Assembly (NCBI GenBank): GCA_013306675.1 | Contig: JABLUY010000148.1 | Coordinates: forward strand, 1-64,000 | Direction: 5' to 3' | Origin: Thraustochytrium sp. TN22 | Taxonomy: Eukaryota > Sar > Bigyra > Thraustochytrida > Thraustochytriidae | Length of the DNA: 64,000 nucleotides | Shown: in pieces, positions 49,201-56,378 of the stretch | Position numbering within the stretch: position 1 is the stretch's first letter | How the letters are laid out: every line of letters starts with the position of its first letter | Program-made: the position numbers and the translations under genes | Notes under the pieces: model-generated | The model's input: the letters and a program-made list of their open reading frames with translations, nothing else | Databases searched by the model: none | What the model was told of the DNA's origin: nothing

Positions 49201-49612
49201 TGCGCCCGCTGGCGGCGCCCGTGCCGAGCTGCTGCGGCACGAGCGGCACGGGCGGCGCCGTCGGGTGCGGCTTGGCGCCTTCCTCGCCGGCCCCGCTGCC
49301 GTGCAGCCGCCGCGCCGAGGCCGCCGACACGGGCGGGGCGCGCCCGGGCGCCGGCGGCCTCGATCCCAGGCTCGTCGTCGATTCCGACGACCGCTGCGAC
49401 GTCATGCCCGGCCGCGCCAGCTGCGGCCGGGGCGGCGGCGGGTGCTGGGCCGCGCGCCGCCGTCGCGCGCCGCCGCCGCGCCGCGCCCGCCGCGCCGCCA
49501 CGGCCGGCTTGGGCCCGCGCGCGCGCTGGTCTCCGGCCTCGCCTTGCATCCCGCCGCCGGACCCGTCCTGCAGCCGCCGCTGCGCCAGCTTCGCCTGCAG
49601 CTCCGCGTTCAT
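46298..49612 (-). CDS. SH3-DH-PH guanine nucleotide exchange factor (RhoGEF)
   Basis: 1104 residues; an activator of Rho-family GTPases. Residues 1-430 are a disordered Pro/Arg/Ser-rich tail with several PPP-x-P motifs and a repeated QDQDQDQD tract encoded by (CTGGTC)n. An SH3 domain covers about 448-520 (ARVLEPFDPVE..., EFDDVIEIAERTDDDWWDGAI). The DH domain covers about 560-815, with VTNEYKYVLSLQICFEVYVE as its first helix and the diagnostic YLIKPIQHVCRYPLL as its last. The usual QR of that motif reads QH here. The PH domain covers about 875-1000, ending in RDAWMRNAEQAIL. The start is the ATG at 49612 (MNAELQAKLAQRR). The organisation resembles animal and fungal Rho/Cdc42 GEFs. Its SH3 and the PPPVP motifs of the adjacent PH-LIM protein could interact; this is inference. 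Confidence 0.88.
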   Translation of the reverse strand: MNAELQAKLAQRRLQDGSGGGMQGEAGDQRARGPKPAVAARRARRGGGARRRRAAQHPPPPRPQLARPGMTSQRSSESTTSLGSRPPAPGRAPPVSAASARRLHGSGAGEEGAKPHPTAPPVPLVPQQLGTGAASGRSSTRHLGGARVLRPPGRRPAPATTPRPRPRPQRGESSASVKRPDRPPPPRRRYKDPHFRAGAVLSDSDRSLSMRSASPLVSDEEVAAAHARTKAAETAARAPRTPPPLPQRGQPSASLSELSSVSSRDEASASERHRGPADYRKPRPNSARLQLPPRAPPPVPKRETSADDEDEDVVSIRATSSISSSTSSLHSSNGSHRPPAPTRTASQLSSTRQLSPERRARQPSPERARMAASMRRGSAHSGATSISEEERHVLAEQGKSIFQRTMVSGGGQEQQGQDQDQDQDQDQANPERSAEEDHEEQLRELRKAYRYARVLEPFDPVELGYADEDSDEFLTVEFDDVIEIAERTDDDWWDGAIFDQSRGRAVGEVAKFPAQFVAVIPDPYWVEGDDELEAAIESGAGGPPAEDTTQAEADAAKVMHKRWRNANRLFLALLELVTNEYKYVLSLQICFEVYVEGILAKYGEEYVGSLFPGWQRIWQCHESILNGLADASKETWKKLRRFPDNPSPRSDRSKTDSQNHGRRQSVGAPLGGLRKSTMEMRALAEELDTVQAWHDNNILDCEASLSEEDLRHFLELLADWSVKLCAALETMAGKLKISSVYIRNYNDALRLLDVWRKDVRGFAQAVDALEHSPAANGQNLSSYLIKPIQHVCRYPLLVREVHKYAADDNSKEAVLACQLRLLEVTSEVNQLQDDGGAGDGAESASLMLNDLRQALRYHSEEERENVDAELRKPTTQLMKDGALRIKTHGSGTMYKQLKHDAYYDAFLTNSIMLITERYQNILSKNRYKLRCFINIKAVGIVGTIEAQRDILFAISMRSPNDPNPFVGEVMSKPDKWVFAVDNIGERDAWMRNAEQAILISRGVNSPGASASPNGMDGSATAAFMAAQRAAGRNVGSFRGPSASKTATSASANAEDDPKYNSMKDRHNMIRNADPSFLLQLQKEDPLINELQNKLKLKKQSRPDM

Positions 49613-49943
49613 GGCGCGCGCCTCGCGCCGCGCCGCGCGGCCGCCCTGCCGCGCGCCGCCGCGCCGCCGCGCCGCGCCGCGCCGCGCCGCGCCGCGCCGC
49701 GCGCGGGGAGCTAGCTAGCTAGATACCTCGCTGCTGCTCGCGGCCCGCCGCCTGAGCCTGAGCCTGCGCCGAGCCCGCGCCGGCCCGCGCGCCCAGCCAG
49801 CGCCCCCGCGGCGAGCCGGCCGCCGCGGCGCCGCGGGCCGCGCCGCGCGCGCCTCGCGCTCTGCGTCTGCGCGCGCGGCGCGGCGCGGGCGGCGGCGCGC
49901 CGCGGCGGCGCGGGGCGGGCGGGGCGGGGCGAGGCGGCCCCGG

Positions 49944-49990
49944 CTGCCTGCCTGCCTGCCTGCCTGCCTGTCTGCCTGCCGCCTGCCTGC
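49944..49990. repeat. (CCTG)n array with variant units
   Basis: About ten units with TCTG and CCGC interruptions, about 330 bases upstream of the RhoGEF start. Confidence 0.9.
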
Positions 49991-50343
49991 CGCCGCGAGG
50001 CGAGGGAGGCCGAGGCGCAGCGCGGCGCCGCGAGGCGCGCCGAGCCGAGGCGCGCCGAGCCCAGCCGCGCCGAGCCGTCGCCGACCCGGGCGGCAGCCCA
50101 GCGCGCTTGGCAGCGAGACGAGCCGAGACGAGACGAGCCCGGCGCGCGCGGCCGGAACGCTGGAACCGAGGGAGCGGGGGCACCGCTGGAACGCTGGAGC
50201 GCTGGAGCGCTGGAAGCAGGACTCGGATGGGACTGACAAGGAAGGAAGCGGAGACTACAAATCCGAGTCAGGCGGGCCGGGCCAGGGCGGAGTCCGCCCG
50301 CGCGCGGCGGCGGCTGCGCGCTGCAGCGCGGCGCGGCAGGCGG

Positions 50344-50370
50344 GCAGGCAGGCAGGCAGGCAGGCAGGCA
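50344..50370. repeat. (CAGG)n tetranucleotide array
   Basis: Six to seven units, ending 55 bases before the E1 start codon. It has the same motif and the same position class as the other arrays. Confidence 0.95.
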
Positions 50371-50424
50371 CAGCGGCGCGGCCTCGTCGGGCAGCGGGCG
50401 CCAAGCTGCGAGCCAGGCGACGAG

Positions 50425-52791
50425 ATGCTCGCAAGACTCGGCCACGCGCGGCGCGCGGCGCTCGCGACGGCGCGCAGGCCGCTGGCGACGTACGCGGAGA
50501 AGAGGCGCGAGGCCGAAAAGAGGCTCGGCGATATCGCGGAGGTGCAGCAGCGAGAGCGCTTCGAGGAGTGGCTGCAGCGGCTCGCGCGCGGCGAGAGACC
50601 CACGACCGCAACCAGCCGACCGACCCCGGGAGAGGTGCCCGCCGCGCTGACGCCGGAGAATGCGCGCGAGCTCCTCCGCGCTGGCTTCGCGACGTTTTTG
50701 CTGCATGCTGAAGCCCGCGTGGCGTCGTTCCTGGGAGAGGGCTTCTACACGATTGGCCCGTGCGGCGAGGAGCTCCTGGGCGTGCTGGGCTTGGTGGGCC
50801 GCAGCAACGACGCCATGGCGCTGCACTACAGACACGTCGCCGTGCAGCTGACGCGGCAGCTGGCGGCGCGGCCCGAGGAGGACGTGCTGCTGGACCGCGC
50901 GCGCGCCTACGTGTGCTCGAGCCTGGACCCCGTGACGGCGGGCCACCACTGCGCGCTGGGCGGCGGCGCGACCGACTTCTACGTCACGTCCACGCTGGCA
51001 TCGCAGTGCCCTGCCGCGGTAGGCCGCGCCATGGGCATCCGGCTAGCACCGCGCTTGCTCGAGGCAGACGCGCTGCGTATGCCCCGCGACGCCGTGAGCG
51101 TGGTCAGCCTGGGCGACGGCTCCGTAAACAACGCCATGTTCCTCTCGGCGCTCAACCTGTGCAAGTACGCGCAGTTCCGCGGCTTCAAGATGCCGGCGCT
51201 CATTGTCATCTCCAACAACGACCTCTGCATCTCGCTCAAGGGCCATGGGTACCTGCGGCACTTTTTACGCGACGCCGGCGTGCGCGTCTTCGAGACGAGC
51301 GGCGCCGGCGCGCGGCACGTCGACCTCCCACACCTGTGGCAGACCACCGAGGATGCCTTCGCCTACGTGCGCAGGCAGTCCAAGCCTGCCATCCTGCTCA
51401 TGGACGGCCTCACGCGTCGCTTCGGCCACGCCGCCACGGACCGCCAGACCATGTACCTGGAGCAGGCCGAGATCGACGCCACCCTGGCCGCCAACCCACT
51501 CGAGGATGCCTGCCTGCAGGCGCTCGACCTCGGCCTGGTCCAGGATCCGGCGGACATGCTCGCCTGGTGGCGCGAGCTGCGCGCCTCGGTGGACACCGCC
51601 TTCGAGCGCGCAGCAGCGGAGCCCAAGATCGAGACCCGTGACCAGGTCATGGAAATGACCCAGGCCCCGCTCGCCGCTCTCCCAGCGCCGCCAGCGCCAC
51701 CCGCCACCACGCCGCGTCGCGCCCTCAAGCCGCAGCCCATGCGTGTACAAATGACGGCTGTCCTGCAGGAGGCGCTTGAGACGGACCCAGCCTGCGTCTA
51801 CGTCGGGGAGGATGTGCGCCACGGCGGCTATTACCGCGTGACCGAGGACCTGGCGAACCGCTTCCCGGAGCGTGTGCAGGACGTGCCACCCGACGAAACC
51901 TCGGTCTTCGGCATCGGTCTGGGCTACGCACAGTGCGGCTTGGCGCCCATTGTCGAGATGCCCTACGCCAAGTACTTGGACTGCGGTGCAGACATCTTCT
52001 TCGAGATCGTCATGACCTACTGGTGCACGGGTGGCAAGCAGCGCGATGGCATGGTCATCCGCCTGCAGGGCTTTGACAAGGGCGTCTTCGGCGGCAACTT
52101 CCACACGCACAATATGCTGCACCTTCCGCCTGGCCTCGATGTCGTTTGCTTCTCGAACGGCTGGGACTACGCGCGCGGCATGCGCCATGCGCTCTTCCAG
52201 GCCAAGCACGCCGGCCGCGTCGTCATGTCGGTCGACTCCACCGACCTGCTCTACCGCCGCAACCTTTACAGCGACGACGACTCTTACTGGCTGCGCCCCT
52301 TCGCGCAGCCTTCTGATGGCATGCTGCCCTTTGAGACCGTCATGGCCTACACCAGCGAGCCAGGCGCCGAGCCCATCGTGGTCGACGTTGACGACCGGGG
52401 TGATGCGAGCCGTCGTCTTGGCGGCCCCAAGCCGGACGTGCTCATCTTCACCTACGGCAACGGCGTGCCCACTTCGCTCCGGGCCGCGCGCGACCTGTCC
52501 GCGGAGCGTAGCCTCCGTGCTCTCGTGATTGACTGCCCCACACTGGGCAGGCCGACCGCTGGTATGCGCGACCTACTCACCCACTACGCCGGCGTTCCTG
52601 CGGTCTTTGCCGACATCTGCAAGCAAGGTCAGCATCCGTTCGCTGGCACCGTGACGGCTTTGCAGACGGAAGGTCTTCTGCGCGATCGCCAGTGGCAGTG
52701 CGTGGCCGCGCCACCTACGTACAACCCGTTGGGCCGCACCGTGACCTTTCTCAATGAGAAGGACGTTTGCGACGCTGTTTCGCGCTTGTGA
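50425..52791 (+). CDS. Fused E1 alpha-beta 2-oxoacid dehydrogenase (branched-chain type), mitochondrial
   Basis: A 788-residue thiamine-diphosphate enzyme that decarboxylates 2-oxoacids and passes the acyl group to a lipoyl E2. It has both E1 subunits in one chain. Residues 1-25 (MLARLGHARRAALATARR) are rich in Arg and Ala with no acid, a typical mitochondrial presequence. The alpha part (about 70-410) has the ThDP motif G230-D231-G232 ending at N264-N265, plus GHHCALGGG and GEELLGVLG. A Pro/Ala-rich linker (about 413-435) joins it to the beta part (about 437-788), with YVGEDVRHGGYYRVTEDL, PPDETSVFGIGLGYA, VEMPYAKYLDCGADIFFE and a transketolase C-terminal half. Eukaryotic E1 of this family is normally two genes; fused forms are known from bacteria. 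The specific 2-oxoacid is inferred as branched-chain from the beta part. The ATG at 50425 gives the presequence. Confidence 0.85.
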   Translation: MLARLGHARRAALATARRPLATYAEKRREAEKRLGDIAEVQQRERFEEWLQRLARGERPTTATSRPTPGEVPAALTPENARELLRAGFATFLLHAEARVASFLGEGFYTIGPCGEELLGVLGLVGRSNDAMALHYRHVAVQLTRQLAARPEEDVLLDRARAYVCSSLDPVTAGHHCALGGGATDFYVTSTLASQCPAAVGRAMGIRLAPRLLEADALRMPRDAVSVVSLGDGSVNNAMFLSALNLCKYAQFRGFKMPALIVISNNDLCISLKGHGYLRHFLRDAGVRVFETSGAGARHVDLPHLWQTTEDAFAYVRRQSKPAILLMDGLTRRFGHAATDRQTMYLEQAEIDATLAANPLEDACLQALDLGLVQDPADMLAWWRELRASVDTAFERAAAEPKIETRDQVMEMTQAPLAALPAPPAPPATTPRRALKPQPMRVQMTAVLQEALETDPACVYVGEDVRHGGYYRVTEDLANRFPERVQDVPPDETSVFGIGLGYAQCGLAPIVEMPYAKYLDCGADIFFEIVMTYWCTGGKQRDGMVIRLQGFDKGVFGGNFHTHNMLHLPPGLDVVCFSNGWDYARGMRHALFQAKHAGRVVMSVDSTDLLYRRNLYSDDDSYWLRPFAQPSDGMLPFETVMAYTSEPGAEPIVVDVDDRGDASRRLGGPKPDVLIFTYGNGVPTSLRAARDLSAERSLRALVIDCPTLGRPTAGMRDLLTHYAGVPAVFADICKQGQHPFAGTVTALQTEGLLRDRQWQCVAAPPTYNPLGRTVTFLNEKDVCDAVSRL

Positions 52792-53005
52792 TCCAAGCCC
52801 GAGGTGCCCGCTCTTCATGTAGCGGACCCTTGAAGGAGATGCCGCGGCGCAGCAGCTGAGCCTACCTACCGCAGTGATGAACGAGAAACAGAGGAGCAAA
52901 CAACTTGCAGAGAGAAGAGAACGAAAGGAAAAAAAAATGTCAGCAGTGGGTTTCATGACAAAACATGTTCAGGAAAGGTGCAGCAGCGAACGGCAGCAAA
53001 CGGCC
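52792..53005. other. 3' flank between E1 and vWA genes
   Basis: 214 bases between converging stops, with A-rich AACGAAAGGAAAAAAAAATG at 52920-52939. No gene. Confidence 0.6.
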
Positions 53006-54889
53006 TCAGGAGAAGACAGCCTCCGTGCAAATGAAGTTTTGCAGGTCGTTGATGAGGCGATCAAGCTTGTCAGCCTTGGTGGCCTGCTCGAAGGCGTTGT
53101 CGACCAGGCCGCCGTAAAAGGACGAGCACTCGTGGTCCACGGAGCCGGTCATCCAGCACTCGCCCGAGGCGTCGTTGCCCTTGCACGGGTTATTGCCATT
53201 CTTGTGACAGTTCATCTGACAGTCGAAAGCCGCGTTGGGCGGGTCAACGCCCTTGCACGAAGTGACCTCATTCTCGTTGCCGAGGAAGTAGTCAATCTTG
53301 GTGGCCGTGCCGGTCTTGTCGCGAATACCGACAAGCAGCGTCACGACGTTAGGCAAGTCGTTCAGAAGCTTCGCCTCCTCGAAGACAGCGCTGCCTCGGT
53401 ACTCGCCGAGGGTCATTGCGCGATCATACCCGGTACTGCCGGTATCGTCCTCTGGCCGACGGTACTGCACCTCGCCGCCTGCGTCATCCGGGTCATTCTC
53501 ATAGTCGCCCTTGTTGATCATCGGCGTGCCGTCAGTGATGAAGAAGACAATGGCAGGGTTGTCCGTGTACGTCGTGCGCTCCTCAAGCATGCGCCGAGCG
53601 GCGCGGAACGCCTCGGCGGTCGGCGTGCAGCATCCAACAATGTCGCTGGCCATGTTGCGCACCTGGTCGACCTTGTTCTTCCACACCGCCGCAGTGTAGG
53701 CGCCGAGCGGGATGCGCTCCTTGATGACCTTGGAAAAGGTGATGAGACCGGTGCGCTGCTTGGGCTGGCCCTCCTCCTGGATGCGCTGCAGGTCCTCAGC
53801 CACCTGGAGGACGAACTCGCGAAAGCGCTCGTAGTTGTTGTCTGAGTCAGAGATTGAGTTGCTGCTGTCGACGACGAAGATGAGGTCCTTATCGCCGAGG
53901 CACTCCGTCACGGAGCGCGTCGGCGGATCCGTAGTTTTGGGTCCATCACATGGCTGCGCCGACGGCACGAGCTCGCCTGGACACAGCAGCTCCAGGTTGG
54001 CGTTGGCCAGCTGCGCCGGCGTGATGCTTTCCAAAGAGCTCAAGTCCGTGATATGGCTCCCAGAGGGCTCGGAGACGATGGGAAAGTGCTTCGTGTTCGG
54101 GTAGTGCGTCCACTCGGCATCCCTGTAGCCATCACGGCCCTTGAGCCGCTTGCTCGACGTGATGGGCTGGAGGTTGAGCCCTTGGAGATACTCAAAGGCA
54201 TCCTGGCTGTCTTCGCCCTTGCGGTTGCCCACCAGAATGGCATTCACTGTGGCCGAGTAAGGCGACTGCTTAATGTCAAAGGCCGTGCGCGGCACGATCT
54301 CCAGCAGGTACTTGCCCCAGGCCGTCCTCTCCTGCGTCCAGCGAAGGTAGTCGTAGTTGATCAGGTCCTCCCAGCGGTTCTGCACCGGAAAGCCGTCGGT
54401 GATGACGTGCACATAGACGTTGCTGTTGGCGAGATCAATGCTGCCGTCTGACGAGGCGCGGTCCAGGTCGCGCTTGGCCAAATCCATGGCGCTCGCCAGG
54501 GGCGTGCAACACTGGTTCCAGCTATCGGTGGAAGGGTCACCTTCCACGTAGTTGGACAGCGCCGCATACCAGTCGGCCTGTGAGTAGCTGCCCACTGGAA
54601 CCTGGATCTTCTCGTCCTTGCCGAAGGTCACCAGGCCGATCGCGTCGAAGCCCGTATCGTTTGTCACATCTGGCAGGTTCAGCCCGCACGATAGCATGCG
54701 CACGGCGTCCACGTGAGCATCGAGAAGCGACGTTCGGTTCAGGCTGCGCGAAACATCGAGCAGGATAATAAGAACCTTGGGCAAGCCCAAGCACGAGCAC
54801 TGCTCAGTGATCTCGGAGCAGTCCTGCGCCTGTGCCGACCCAGCCACCGTAAAGCATGCCGCAGCGAGGAGAAGGATGCGCGACCACAT
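53006..54889 (-). CDS. Secreted protein with two von Willebrand factor A domains
   Basis: 627 residues. A signal peptide (MWSRILLLAAACFTVAGSAQA, cleavage probably after residue 21) sends it to the secretory pathway. The first vWA domain (about 38-300) has the metal-site motif D45-V-S47-R-S49 and a later VITDGFP. The second (about 330-560) has D341-S-S343-N-S345, ITFSKVI and FFITDGTP. Both DxSxS metal-binding sites and both downstream Asp-Gly motifs are intact, so both could bind Mg2+-dependent ligands. A Cys-rich segment (about 555-600: CQMNCHKNGNNPC and similar) follows. No transmembrane helix or GPI-type tail is seen at the C-terminus (CTEAVFS). Probable role: adhesion or extracellular matrix. 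The ATG at 54889 is fixed by the signal peptide. Confidence 0.88.
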   Translation of the reverse strand: MWSRILLLAAACFTVAGSAQAQDCSEITEQCSCLGLPKVLIILLDVSRSLNRTSLLDAHVDAVRMLSCGLNLPDVTNDTGFDAIGLVTFGKDEKIQVPVGSYSQADWYAALSNYVEGDPSTDSWNQCCTPLASAMDLAKRDLDRASSDGSIDLANSNVYVHVITDGFPVQNRWEDLINYDYLRWTQERTAWGKYLLEIVPRTAFDIKQSPYSATVNAILVGNRKGEDSQDAFEYLQGLNLQPITSSKRLKGRDGYRDAEWTHYPNTKHFPIVSEPSGSHITDLSSLESITPAQLANANLELLCPGELVPSAQPCDGPKTTDPPTRSVTECLGDKDLIFVVDSSNSISDSDNNYERFREFVLQVAEDLQRIQEEGQPKQRTGLITFSKVIKERIPLGAYTAAVWKNKVDQVRNMASDIVGCCTPTAEAFRAARRMLEERTTYTDNPAIVFFITDGTPMINKGDYENDPDDAGGEVQYRRPEDDTGSTGYDRAMTLGEYRGSAVFEEAKLLNDLPNVVTLLVGIRDKTGTATKIDYFLGNENEVTSCKGVDPPNAAFDCQMNCHKNGNNPCKGNDASGECWMTGSVDHECSSFYGGLVDNAFEQATKADKLDRLINDLQNFICTEAVFS

Positions 54890-56378
54890 CGTTGCGACGC
54901 GCTTTCTCGCGCTGCACAGAAAGTACTTGGGGCTAAGTTACTGCTGGTTTGCTGCAGCGCGCTTTGCGACGCGTCGCGATACTGGTTTGCCGCTCGGCGG
55001 CAGTTGCGGCGGTTGGGTCGTGGAGACCATTCTGCAGGCCGAGCGTCCTTCTTTTCCCCCTCCCCCATCGGCCCAGCATTGCAGCTTCCAGCTGTCTACG
55101 AGGCCAGCTGCAGCCAGTGAGGGAGCTCTCTGACGTTGAGGGTGGCACAAGAAGCGTTGCTCCTGCGTCCCTGTGGCATCCCCTAGTCTCTGCGTTGCAC
55201 TAGTCACGTCGCTGACGGTCGCTCGGCTCTTTCCCCGGCTCAAGGCAACGAAGATCGTCTATTTGTCCACCTCCGGGTCCGTGCGCTGGCTACCTCGCAC
55301 GCTCGTCAACGTTGCTAGCTAGTAGTAGGTCTCGGAAGGAGGTAAGACCAGCCAGGGCCGCGATGAACAATGACGGAAGTGGATGGTTTGAGATGCCAAG
55401 GATGGGATGACCCTCCCTGCGCTGGCGGGCGGCCGCCATGCATGCCTTGCCTTGCCTGGCTTGCCGCCCGCAAACAGCCCCCAGCACGCCCGGCACGTCC
55501 GCTCCCTCCGCACTCTGAGAGGCGCGCTGTTGCTTCAGTCCATCAAATTTGCGCTGATCTGCTGCAGTTTGTCCCGCTGGACGTCCTGGGGTCATGGCCT
55601 CGCCGGTGTCGGCGTGCCTACTCGCTTCGCTCGCTCCGAGTCTTCGGCACCCGACGCGGCGTCCGTCACGGCAAGCGCATGCCCGTCGCGAGCTGCGGTG
55701 CATGCACGCGAGCTCCAACGGCGGAGGCGCAGTCGGCGCGCCCCAGCGCCCCATCGGGAGCGGCCGGTGCGGCCTGGCTTCCAAGGCCCGTGTCCGAAGT
55801 CAACAGGTGCGGGACGCTGGGGATGGCGCACGAGCGTCTCTCGCGCAGCGGCCAGCCTGCCGGTGCCGGTGCCGGTGCCGCCTGGCCCTAACACGGCTCA
55901 CGGCATGCACAGCTTGGCCGCGGGCGCCGCAGCGCAGAGACTCTGCGCTGCTGTGGAGCTCCCTCGAAAGCCAGACAACGTCAAGTTAATTAAAGGGCGC
56001 CACGGTCGCTGCGCGCCGCGAAGCGCGGCGGAACGCGACGAAGCGAGGAGGGAGGCGGCTCGGGACGTGCTGTTGTGCTGGCTCCTCGAGTTGCGGGGAG
56101 GTTCGATACTGACCGTGAGGTAAGTTAGGCCTAGATGCTGCACTGCAGCCAGACAGTGCAGAGAAGAGAGGGCTAGCTCGAGCTCGGGTCTGTCTTTTCC
56201 CGTAGGTTAGTACCCGGTCAACAGTCTCCGGCTCACAACGGTGCATGGACGGCACTCGATCTCGATCATTGCACTCGCTCTCGATCATCGCATGCTTTCT
56301 GTTTGTTACTGGGGCACTGGGACCTCTGAGAACGATAAAGGTTGCCACGACGGCTGCGGTAGCTGGTTGGCTGGCTAG
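54890..56378. other. 1.5 kb spacer without a supported gene
   Basis: The first part is the promoter of the vWA gene; the right end is the 3' flank of the helical-protein gene. Features seen: GCTAGCTAG at 55314-55322, a GGTGCC tandem (55860-55880) and a 21-base imperfect duplication GCACTCGMTCTCGATCATYGCA at 56252-56292. The plus-strand open frame of 238 codons at 55407-56123 has no domain pattern and I do not accept it as a gene. Confidence 0.5.

Larger units (their letters stand above)
49613..50424. promoter_or_regulatory. Divergent promoter, RhoGEF / E1 alpha-beta
   Basis: 812 bases. GCCGCGC repeats lie next to the RhoGEF start (49650-49700), followed by AGCTAGCTAGCTAGA at 49709-49723. There are two (CCTG/CAGG)n arrays, and four-fold GCGAGGCGCGCCGAG-type repeats (50028-50080). 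GCTGGAACGCTGGAGCGCTGGAGCGCTGG lies at 50184-50212. Confidence 0.6.

Noticed and set aside
55407-56123. 238-codon plus-strand open frame in the vWA/helical-protein spacer
   Set aside because: No start context, no domain, codon use unlike the accepted genes; a competing 173-codon frame overlaps it.
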